12,940 nt of DNA from Deltaproteobacteria bacterium (lineage in GTDB: Bacteria > Bdellovibrionota_C > UBA2361 > SZUA-149 > JADYYL01): positions 1-12,940 of the forward strand of contig JADYYL010000125.1 in NCBI GenBank assembly GCA_020853655.1. Direction: 5' to 3'. The translations under genes were made by a program, and so were the position numbers. Shown in pieces: positions 1 to 6,294 of the stretch; position 1 is the stretch's first letter, and each line of letters starts with the position of its first letter. The notes below the pieces were generated by a model, which worked only from the letters and a program-made list of their open reading frames with translations, ran no database searches and was not told the DNA's origin.

Positions 1-56
1 AGAACGGGAAAAAGGAAAGGCCTGCGAAGCTCCGGCACCGGATGCTTGGCAGGCCT
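1..56 (-). terminator. Intrinsic terminator of the mreB transcript
   Basis: On the minus strand an almost perfect stem follows the mreB stop codon by 17 bp. The outer arms AGGCCTGC (18-25) and GCAGGCCT (49-56) pair. Inside them AAGC pairs with GCTT and TCCGG with CCGGA around a CA loop, leaving one G/G mismatch and one bulged T. Read on the minus strand the hairpin runs directly into a pyrimidine tract with T runs (complement of 1-17). This is the classic stem plus U-tract form, and it marks the end of the minus-strand sensor-mreB unit. Confidence 0.85.
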
Positions 57-73
57 ACGCTCGAGGGTCGAAC

Positions 74-1255
74 TTACGCGATGCAGACGTCGCGATAGTC
101 TTTGAACTCTTCCAATACCGTGCCAGCCCCGCGGACGATCGCCGTCAGGGGGTTCGCGGCTCGCACGAAGCGAAGACCTGTCTCAAGGCTCAGTCGCTCG
201 GGAAGCCCCGCAAGAAGCGAGCCACCACCGGCGAGGTAGATGCCCCGCTTGATGATGTCTTCTGAGAGTTCCGGGCTCGTGCGCTCGAGTCCGCGGACGA
301 CCGCGTCAACGATGGCGCTCACTGGCTCTTTCATCGCCTTGCGGACGATAGCGTCATCGATCACCATCTCGCGCGGCACGCCGGTGGCGAGATCCCGGCC
401 ATAGATCTTCATCTCGCGGCTCTCGGCCATCGGCATCGCCGATCCGATGGTGAGCTTGATCCGCTCCGCTTCGAAGATCCCGACCTGCACATTGAATGCG
501 CGGCGAAGGAAGTTCTCGATCGCTTCGTCCATCTCGTCGCCGGCGATTCGAACCGACTCGGAATACGCAGTCGCGCCGAGGCTGATAACCGCGACTTCCG
601 TCGTGCCGCCGCCGATATCGACGATCATGTTCCCGCCGAGATCTTGGACGCTGATACCGGAGCCGATCGCCGCAGCCATCGGCTCTTCCATGAGATGGAT
701 CTGGCGCGCGCCGCTGCTCATCGCAGCATCCATGACCGCGCGCGTCTCGACCATCGTAATGCCCGACGGAACGCTGACGATCATGCGTGGCTTGCGGAGC
801 TGCCACTTCTTCGTCACACGTTCAATGAAGTGCTTGATCATCAGATGGGTCATCTCGAAGTCGGCGATGACCCCGTCCTTCAACGGGCGGACGCAGCGAA
901 CGCGATTGGAGGTCTTCCCATACATCTGCTTCGCGGATCGTCCGACGGCAACAACGTGTCCGTCGTCTTCGCGAACGGCAACGACGCTTGGCTCGTTGAG
1001 GACGACGCCTTGGCCGCGGATGTAGATCAATGTGTTCGCTGTGCCGAGGTCCATCGCGAGGTCTTGGCCGACCCAGCTATTGAGCATCTGCTTGAGCGTC
1101 AGGAACTTCTCCGTCGGCTGCTTCTGCGGCGCGCCGGGACGAATCAGATCGTGCTGAATCAAGCCGTAGGCATTGTCGCCCAGTGAGTAGTCGTCGTCGA
1201 TCATATGATGGTGTCGAATCGCTTCCGCGACATCCGAGTCCGCAATCTCAAGCAT
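74..1255 (-). CDS. mreB: Rod shape-determining actin homologue MreB with a 56-residue N-terminal extension
   Basis: Bacterial actin that polymerises under the inner membrane and guides the elongation peptidoglycan machinery. The ATPase motifs are clear: AMDLGTANTLIY (residues 67-78, phosphate 1), VDIGGGTTEVAV in mid-protein (phosphate 2), EEPMAAAIGSG, and IYLAGGGSLLAGL near the C-terminus (adenosine loop). The family is usually about 335-350 residues; this frame gives 393. The extra length is all N-terminal, because the usual start corresponds to M57 (1085-1087, MLNSWVGQDL). I keep the upstream ATG because AGGGAG lies 8 nt before it (1264-1269) and it overlaps the stop of the upstream gene by 8 bp, as in coupled genes. 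M57 has only a GGAG 18-21 nt upstream, too far to be a good site. The extension is His/Asp-rich and then Gln/Pro/Lys-rich, with no membrane helix. No mreC or mreD follows; a terminator does. Confidence 0.95.
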   Translation of the reverse strand: MLEIADSDVAEAIRHHHMIDDDYSLGDNAYGLIQHDLIRPGAPQKQPTEKFLTLKQMLNSWVGQDLAMDLGTANTLIYIRGQGVVLNEPSVVAVREDDGHVVAVGRSAKQMYGKTSNRVRCVRPLKDGVIADFEMTHLMIKHFIERVTKKWQLRKPRMIVSVPSGITMVETRAVMDAAMSSGARQIHLMEEPMAAAIGSGISVQDLGGNMIVDIGGGTTEVAVISLGATAYSESVRIAGDEMDEAIENFLRRAFNVQVGIFEAERIKLTIGSAMPMAESREMKIYGRDLATGVPREMVIDDAIVRKAMKEPVSAIVDAVVRGLERTSPELSEDIIKRGIYLAGGGSLLAGLPERLSLETGLRFVRAANPLTAIVRGAGTVLEEFKDYRDVCIA

Positions 1256-1269
1256 TTACCGCTCTCCCT
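1248..1269 (-). promoter_or_regulatory. Overlap and ribosome binding site coupling the sensor gene to mreB
   Basis: On the minus strand AGGGAG (1264-1269) sits 8 nt before the mreB ATG (1253-1255). The ATG lies inside the octamer ATGCTTGA, whose TGA (1248-1250) is the stop of the upstream gene. The stop/start overlap plus an internal binding site implies one transcript and probable translational coupling. This site decides the long mreB start. Confidence 0.75.
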
Positions 1270-2888
1270 AACTTATCACCGGCATTCGTTTCAGACTTTG
1301 TCGCGGGAGCCCGATTTTCGAGCTTCTTCGCTTCTTGTTTTCGGCAGTCGAGCGTGACGGCAACGAGTTCGTTGAGCGTCTCGCCGTCGACGGGATACGT
1401 CGCGCCGGAGATCAGGACGCCTTCGCGGATCAACTTGGTCCAGCCGATGGAGGCGTTCGTCATTCCCGATGGGGTGAGGTTCGGTGCCGACTTCTCGAGG
1501 AGGCTACGAAAGCGACGAGCGGTGTTGTCCGCCTCGGCGGTCGGCGTAAAGATGAGAATCTCAGGGCCGAAGATCGCGCACGCGACGGAGTCGTTGCGCT
1601 TCACTTGGTTGACGAGTCGAATCGAGAGCTCAAGGAATTGCTCAACCATGCCAACACCGGCGCGAGCTTCCAGCTCTTCGAGGCAGAGGAACTTCACGCG
1701 CAGCAACGTGACGCCGATGTTCTTCGCTCGTGCGTCGCGAATGAGGAGTTTGGACTGGATGTTGAAGCCTTGCCACGACGAGATGCCGAGCTGGTTCGAC
1801 TGAACTGTTACGCTCATGCGGAGCCGCACCCGCTCGAGTTCTCGCCCGAAGACCTTCGCGATCCGTTCGACGTTGGTGATCTCGCGCTGCAGGAATGGGC
1901 TGTTCGGCATGCTGAGGATGTTGAACGAGCCAGCTTCTTTGTCGAGAACGTGAAACGGAACGGAGAGAAACGAGCGCTTCTTTTGATCGTCGGTCGGCAG
2001 TGCGTGCACACTGCGATCGCCGCAGATGATTCGCTTATGCTTGCAGACGATGTCGAGGAGGCGGTTCCCGGATGAGCTTTGGCTCGCGTTCGAGTAAAAC
2101 GTCCCTTCGCCGACCCCGCCTTCGTTGAGCGCGAGAATGACGAGAGCATCGCGGCGAACGAGACGCTCATCGAGATCGCAAGCAGCGGAGAACAGCGCTT
2201 CTTCGTTCGGCTGATTGCGGAATACTTCCAGCATGTCCCGAACGAGTTGCTCTTCGTGGTCCGTGTGGACTTCCGCCACGGTTCCGAGCTCCGCAAACAA
2301 GGACAGCGTATTGGAGACGTGCTTCGCAAAGCTCGAGAGGAGTTTTTCTGCGAGCTTGGAGAATGCGTAAGAGCGCTTGCTATCGCAGGTGATAACGGCG
2401 ACGAGTTGGTTCGACTCGCTGAGCACCGGGATCGCGTAGAAGCTCTTCAGATCTTGGTCGGCTCGGTAGTAGAGCAGTGTGCGCGAGTCGTGCTCGAACG
2501 GGCAGACTGAGACACGTTGCTTCGTTTGTGCGACCCAGCCGACGATCCCACTGCCAACGGGGATCTTGGCGGAATACACGAGTTCGCGGCTGAGCGTGTG
2601 AACGCCGACCAATTCCAAGTAGGGCTTCTGTCCGGACTTGGCGTCATTGCGAACCAGGAACACGCCGGCGGTGTATGCTTCGACCGTGTTGGCGATGAGT
2701 TCGGCAATCGTGTTCAGCGTGTTTCGGAGTCCCGTGGTCGGCTCCGCGGGGAGTGCGCCGAAGCCGGACTTGTCCGACGAACGCGCCATAAAGTCGGCGA
2801 TGTCAGCGTCCATCGTCGCGTTCGAGTGTCCGGCCGTAGCGGTTGCTTCGTTGATGAGTCGCGCAAGCTGCGCTCCTTCGTTCGCCAT
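1248..2888 (-). CDS. GAF-domain protein with a degenerate C-terminal GGDEF domain
   Basis: Soluble 546-residue protein with no signal peptide or membrane helix. Residues about 50-200 read as a GAF sensor domain, with the GSGIVGWVAQTKQ core at 112-124 and FYAIPVL at 150-156. Residues about 220-350 are a second, weaker GAF-like segment. Residues about 385-520 follow the GGDEF fold: RNDSVACAIFGPEILIFTP (431-449) sits where (R)xDxVARYGGDEFxILLP is expected, followed by NASIGW and GATYPVDGETLNEL. The signature GG(D/E)EF reads FGPEI (440-444), and the usual metal-binding Asp upstream is not conserved (LLRVKF). Diguanylate cyclase activity is therefore unlikely; a binding or scaffold role is inferred. 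The frame can be extended upstream to a TTG at 2934-2936, but that has no ribosome binding site and adds 16 hydrophobic residues unlike the family, so I chose the ATG at 2886-2888 (weak GGA upstream). The end overlaps mreB by 8 bp. Confidence 0.85.
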   Translation of the reverse strand: MANEGAQLARLINEATATAGHSNATMDADIADFMARSSDKSGFGALPAEPTTGLRNTLNTIAELIANTVEAYTAGVFLVRNDAKSGQKPYLELVGVHTLSRELVYSAKIPVGSGIVGWVAQTKQRVSVCPFEHDSRTLLYYRADQDLKSFYAIPVLSESNQLVAVITCDSKRSYAFSKLAEKLLSSFAKHVSNTLSLFAELGTVAEVHTDHEEQLVRDMLEVFRNQPNEEALFSAACDLDERLVRRDALVILALNEGGVGEGTFYSNASQSSSGNRLLDIVCKHKRIICGDRSVHALPTDDQKKRSFLSVPFHVLDKEAGSFNILSMPNSPFLQREITNVERIAKVFGRELERVRLRMSVTVQSNQLGISSWQGFNIQSKLLIRDARAKNIGVTLLRVKFLCLEELEARAGVGMVEQFLELSIRLVNQVKRNDSVACAIFGPEILIFTPTAEADNTARRFRSLLEKSAPNLTPSGMTNASIGWTKLIREGVLISGATYPVDGETLNELVAVTLDCRKQEAKKLENRAPATKSETNAGDKLGRAVNA

Positions 2889-3221
2889 AATGTGAGATCC
2901 GAAACTTGGAAGGATTATCCCCAGCAGCCATCGCAACTGCGATCACTGGACTGCTTTGTGCGTGTGCTCGCTACAACCAAGTTAAACTAACATCGCGCCG
3001 TTGCGAGCGACAAGACAGTTTCTCGCGTGAAATGCATTTTCACGGCGCATAATTGGCCGGTGATGTTTCCGCGAGTGGATACAGACGGCGACGGAGCCGA
3101 AGCGATTGATCAGCGAGTGAACTATTCTTGAGATCGATCAAGTGAGCGTCGCGGGTACCGATAAGAGCGCGAGCTGGCACAGGGATGTACGAGATATGGC
3201 AGAGGTCGTCGGGGAGGGAGA
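2889..3221. other. Intergenic region upstream of the sensor-mreB unit
   Basis: About 330 bp with no credible gene. It should contain the promoter of the minus-strand sensor-mreB unit, because a strong hairpin closes the RNase gene just beyond it. I see no convincing -35/-10 pair. It contains a perfect 7-bp inverted repeat, CGTGAAA-tgcat-TTTCACG (3026-3044), 138 bp before the sensor start, placed where an operator or 5' leader hairpin could act. Confidence 0.4.
3026..3044. repeat. Perfect inverted repeat upstream of the sensor gene
   Basis: CGTGAAA (3026-3032) and TTTCACG (3038-3044) flank a 5-nt centre. As DNA this is a plausible binding site for a dimeric regulator, and as RNA a leader hairpin. 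No specific regulator can be named. Confidence 0.35.
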
Positions 3222-3246
3222 GACGAGCTCCTCATCGGAGCTCGTC
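3222..3246 (-). terminator. Strong hairpin just after the RNase E/G gene, probable terminator
   Basis: GACGAGCTCC (3222-3231) and GGAGCTCGTC (3237-3246) form a perfect 10-bp GC-rich stem with a 5-nt loop, 6 bp beyond the RNase stop codon. On the minus strand it is followed by a pyrimidine-rich stretch (TCTCCCTCCCC) and not a true T run. Termination is therefore likely but less certain than at mreB; it could also protect the 3' end. Confidence 0.6.
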
Positions 3247-3252
3247 ATTGCG

Positions 3253-5076
3253 CTAGAGCCCGTCGTCTTCGCGGATTGCCGGAGCGATCACCGGTTCGCG
3301 ATCGTCCATGACCGGCTCAGGCGTCGGTCGGATCGTGTCACGCGGCTCGTCGCTGGAGTTTGCTGGTCCGGCGTGCCGACGATTGTCGTTGCGGAACTTT
3401 CCGCCCCGTCGATTGTTTCGGTTCTTGCCCCGATTGCCGTAGCGGTTACGACCTCCGCGATCATCGGAGTCACGCCCATCCTCGGAACGTCCTCCCTCCG
3501 ATCGGCGGGGGGAACTCTCCTGACGAGCGACGCGTTCAAACGCGGAGCGGACCACGGTCTCCGGACCGTGCTCGCCGCCCTCGCGTCGGGTGTGGACGAG
3601 TTCGAGTTCGTACTCCTCGGGCTTCATCCGGCCATCCGCGTAGATCAGGATCGACGCGTGGGCTTCCTGCTCGAGTCTCGCGAGGATTTGGCGCTTGTTG
3701 TTCAGGAGCAACAGCGCTGCCGCTGGGCTCATACGAACCTTCAGCTCAGTCACGCCGCCGGCAGCGATGACCGTTTGAATCTTCCGAAGCGCCTCAATAG
3801 CCGCAGATTCAGGTGTGCGAACACGGCCTCGACCGGCGCAGTGTGGGCAGACCATCTGGCTCTGGCTGACAAGCGATGACCGGAGTCGCTGACGCGACAT
3901 CTCGAGCAATCCGAACTTCGAAATCTTTCCAATCTCGACCTTCGCCTTGTCGTAGCGCACCGCGTCGCGGAGGACGCGTTCAACGACCTGCTTGTGGCGC
4001 TTGTCGTTCATGTCGATGAAGTCGATCACGATCAGTCCGCCAAGGTCGCGCAACCGAAGTTGTCGAGCGACGCAGTCGGCCGCTTCCTTATTCGTGTTGA
4101 ACGCGGTCTCTTCGACGTCGGACTGGCCCGTGGAGCGGCCGGAGTTCACGTCGATGGCAACGATCGCCTCGGTGACGTTGATGACCACCGAGCCCCCGGA
4201 CGGAAGGGTCACTTCCGGCTGGTTGGTGGCTTCGACCTGTTGGTCGAGGTGGAAGTGGGCGAAGAGTGGCTGAGGCTTGTCGTGCAACATCACCCGCGAC
4301 ACGAAGTGCGGCATGGTGCGCTGAACGAAGTCCAGTACCCGGCGGTGCACTTCCACGTCGTCGATGAGGATCTCGTCGATCTCGTTCGTGAGATAGTCGC
4401 GGATGGTGCGGATCGTCAGGTCGCTCTCTTTGTAGAGGATCTGCGGAACGCCCGGTTCAAAGCTTTTCTCGACGACCTCATTCCAGATCTCGAGAAGGGC
4501 GTCGAGGTCGCGTTGAAGCTCAACGCTGCTCTTGTTGATCCCCGCGGTGCGGACGATGACGCTCATCCCGGCCGGGATCTGTAACTTTTGGATCGCCTGC
4601 TTGAGGCGGTAACGTTGACCTTCGTCACTGATCTTGCGAGAGACGCCGCCCCGTTGATTGCCGATCACGAGCACCAAATAACGGCCCGGAATCGAGATGT
4701 TCGTCGTAAGCGTCGCGCCCTTCAGGTCTCGCTCGTCTTTGACCACCTGAACGACCAAGTCCTGTCCGGAGCGGAGCGCATCCTGGATGGCCGGCCGATC
4801 ACGCGGGGACGACGGACCGTTTTCTGGCGGCCAGTTATTGAAATAGGTCGGGTTGATGTCGTTGATCTGGAGAAAACCGTTTCGGTTTGATCCGATATCG
4901 AGGAACGCGGCCTGCAAGCTCGGTTCAACCCGAGTGATCGCCGCCTTGTAGATGTTTCCTCGGAGCTGTTGTTGGTCTGCTCGCTCGGTCTCTAACTCAA
5001 TGATCTGATCGTCTTCTGCGATGGCAACCCGGCATTCTTCCGGGTCGATCGCGTTGATAAGCATTCTACGGGCCAT
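3253..5076 (-). CDS. rng: Ribonuclease E/G family endoribonuclease
   Basis: Single-strand-specific endoribonuclease of mRNA decay and rRNA processing, 607 residues from the chosen start. An S1 RNA-binding region covers about 36-125 (VEPSLQAAFLDIG and GFLQINDI visible). The catalytic core is intact: AIDVNSGRSTG with Asp309, and GLIVIDFIDM with Asp352. Their 43-residue spacing equals that of E. coli Asp303 and Asp346. CPHC at about 410-413 is the zinc-link pair, followed by GRGRVRTPES. The core resembles RNase G plus a tail: residues after about 520 are low-complexity and rich in Arg, Gly, Asn and Asp, with an acidic end, like the disordered RNA- or partner-binding tails of RNase E. The frame is open upstream to a TTG at 5167-5169, but the ATG at 5074-5076 (MARRMLINAID) matches the family start and has GGAGG 12 nt upstream. 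Whether it is E or G in function is not decidable; the symbol follows the short length. Confidence 0.93.
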   Translation of the reverse strand: MARRMLINAIDPEECRVAIAEDDQIIELETERADQQQLRGNIYKAAITRVEPSLQAAFLDIGSNRNGFLQINDINPTYFNNWPPENGPSSPRDRPAIQDALRSGQDLVVQVVKDERDLKGATLTTNISIPGRYLVLVIGNQRGGVSRKISDEGQRYRLKQAIQKLQIPAGMSVIVRTAGINKSSVELQRDLDALLEIWNEVVEKSFEPGVPQILYKESDLTIRTIRDYLTNEIDEILIDDVEVHRRVLDFVQRTMPHFVSRVMLHDKPQPLFAHFHLDQQVEATNQPEVTLPSGGSVVINVTEAIVAIDVNSGRSTGQSDVEETAFNTNKEAADCVARQLRLRDLGGLIVIDFIDMNDKRHKQVVERVLRDAVRYDKAKVEIGKISKFGLLEMSRQRLRSSLVSQSQMVCPHCAGRGRVRTPESAAIEALRKIQTVIAAGGVTELKVRMSPAAALLLLNNKRQILARLEQEAHASILIYADGRMKPEEYELELVHTRREGGEHGPETVVRSAFERVARQESSPRRSEGGRSEDGRDSDDRGGRNRYGNRGKNRNNRRGGKFRNDNRRHAGPANSSDEPRDTIRPTPEPVMDDREPVIAPAIREDDGL

Positions 5077-5152
5077 GAAAATCGTCTGCCTCCGGCAAAG
5101 GCGCGGAGAGGACGCAGAAGCAGCCAGGGAGAGAATGAGCACGAGAACCGCC

Positions 5153-5168
5153 TGAGCATCTGTGCTCA
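5153..5168 (-). promoter_or_regulatory. Hairpin in the probable 5' leader of the RNase E/G mRNA
   Basis: TGAGCA (5153-5158) and TGCTCA (5163-5168) form a 6-bp stem with a 4-nt loop, 77 bp upstream of the RNase start on the minus strand. In E. coli, hairpins in the rne leader mediate autoregulation by RNase E. Similarity of position is the only support here, and no transcript start is known. Confidence 0.3.
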
Positions 5169-5746
5169 AGCCTCGTAGGCGAAACGACAGACTTTCGACA
5201 TCCCGAGCGCAACGAACAGTTCACGGACAAGCCGCGAGGGGTTCAGTCACGTCCTCGGGGAGAGGAGCACGACGCGAAATGGATATGCGAGATCGTTAGG
5301 TCCCGGAAACACCAATGTCTGCATCCTTCAATTCTGAAATCTTTTTCCTACGAGAGGTAATTTGAAATCTCTCTCAACTGGTCGCGAAGCAATCCAACGC
5401 GCCGGTTTAATAATTACGAGAAACGGAAAAATCTCCTTCAAAAATTCGAACTCGAAGATCTCTTCAAGAAGCTGTTTGTCTGAGGGAACGAACTGCATTC
5501 CCTACGAATCGACCGATAAATCTATGGCTCGCAAATTCGCGCGCCCGAATGCCCAGTATAAAGGAGTGAGGCAGCATAAGCTATCCCCTGACCAAGCCCC
5601 TCCACGGGTCATGCCCGATTACGATGAGAGATCGGCCTCGACCGATGTCAGAATTGACGGAAGCCGCGAGGTTGGGTCGGAAATATTGCGCGCCGGGGAT
5701 TGCTCGCGAAGCACTACGGGCATTGGGCAAGATAGGTGGGAGGCGG

Positions 5747-5775
5747 GCGACTCCCCGAAATTCGATAGGGGTCGC
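5747..5775 (+). other. Bulged hairpin upstream of the small membrane protein gene
   Basis: GCGAC-t-CCCC (5747-5756) pairs with GGGGTCGC (5768-5775), giving about 8 bp with one bulged T and a loop of roughly 11-12 nt. It lies 67 bp before the ATG at 5842, so it would be in that gene's leader if transcription starts upstream. No known riboswitch consensus fits. Confidence 0.3.
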
Positions 5776-5841
5776 AACGGGGTGCTGAGATAACGGTTAG
5801 GTACGAGATCGGCGGGTCGGTTTTTTACAAGAGGTTGAGCA

Positions 5842-6237
5842 ATGATGGCGACAGCAAGTTTGGAATACGGCAGAGCCCGCCCAGAGGCATCCGGTGGCGA
5901 GGTGGCATACGCGGTTGCGGCGATGATCTTTCTCGCGACCGTTGGTTACTTCACCTATTTTTTTACACCCCTCGTTCAGGAGCCCATGTGTCGGGGGTGC
6001 ATTGAGCTGAACGAGCTGAACTGTCTTTTTTGCGAACTCGAAGCCTCAGGTAAATTGTTCGGAGGTGCGATCGTGACCTCCGTCGCGATGATCCTCGTCG
6101 GCCTGGGGTTCGTGTTGAGAGCGAAGCGAAGGAGCGGAAGACGTTCCTCAGGGGTGGTATTCGGATTGGTCTCGTCCTCCTTGCCGCTGATATTCACCCT
6201 GGGCGTGGTCGCGAGCATTTACCTCGGATTGCTCTGA
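5842..6237 (+). CDS. Small three-helix membrane protein with a four-cysteine loop
   Basis: Unrecognised 131-residue protein. Three hydrophobic segments fit transmembrane helices at about 20-42, 71-93 and 104-129. Between the first two is a loop with Cys50, Cys53, Cys61 and Cys64 in the pattern CxxC-x7-CxxC, rich in Glu. The loop between helices 2 and 3 (RAKRRSGRR, about 93-101) is strongly basic and so probably cytoplasmic. By the positive-inside rule the Cys loop would then face the periplasm, where two disulfides or a metal site are possible. No function is assigned. The start has GAGG 7 nt upstream (5831-5834); an immediately following ATG at 5845 is equally usable. The gene stands alone on its strand and converges on the SDR gene. 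Confidence 0.75.
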   Translation: MMATASLEYGRARPEASGGEVAYAVAAMIFLATVGYFTYFFTPLVQEPMCRGCIELNELNCLFCELEASGKLFGGAIVTSVAMILVGLGFVLRAKRRSGRRSSGVVFGLVSSSLPLIFTLGVVASIYLGLL

Positions 6238-6273
6238 GCGAGGAGTGGGATACGCTCGGCCAAATAGACTGGG

Positions 6274-6290
6274 TTCCCGCAATTCGGGAA
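6274..6290. terminator. Symmetric hairpin between convergent genes, possible bidirectional terminator
   Basis: TTCCCG (6274-6279) and CGGGAA (6285-6290) form a perfect 6-bp stem with a 5-nt loop inside the 57-bp gap between the membrane protein and SDR stop codons. The position suits a shared terminator. No U tract follows on either strand, so this is only a weak candidate. Confidence 0.35.
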
Positions 6291-6294
6291 AGAC

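Larger units (their letters stand above)
5077..5841. other. 765-bp stretch without a convincing gene
   Basis: Lies between the divergent RNase E/G gene and a small membrane protein gene, so it should hold both promoters and a long RNase 5' leader. A 143-codon frame from a TTG (5362-5793, plus) is open here. Its mixed use of rare AGA, AGG and ATA codons, lack of a motif and poorly spaced ribosome binding site argue against it. Positions 5330-5460 are AT-richer than the surroundings. Visible structure: hairpin TGAGCA-tctg-TGCTCA (5153-5168), direct repeat TGAAATCT (5335-5342 and 5363-5370), inverted repeat ATCGG/CCGAT (5631-5646) and a bulged stem at 5747-5775. Confidence 0.45.

Noticed and set aside
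447..1186. Plus-strand frames inside mreB
   Set aside because: Antisense shadows of a fully conserved gene.
2889..2936. TTG start extending the sensor by 16 residues
   Set aside because: No Shine-Dalgarno, and the ATG at 2886-2888 begins a normal soluble N-terminus.
5077..5169. TTG start adding 31 residues that look like a signal peptide to the RNase
   Set aside because: RNase E/G is cytoplasmic; the ATG at 5074-5076 aligns with the family start and has GGAGG upstream.
5448..5462. TTCGAACTCGAA resembling a tRNA T-arm on the minus strand
   Set aside because: The T-stem does not pair and no anticodon or acceptor arm is found around it.
5362..5793. 143-codon plus-strand open frame from TTG
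   Set aside because: Poorly spaced binding site, no recognisable motif, rare codons mixed throughout and a composition shift within it; treated as non-coding.
5778..5793. GGGGTGCTGAGA resembling part of a thiamine (TPP) riboswitch
   Set aside because: The P3 arm is missing and there is no CCTGATCTGG...TAAT...CCAG-like second half downstream.
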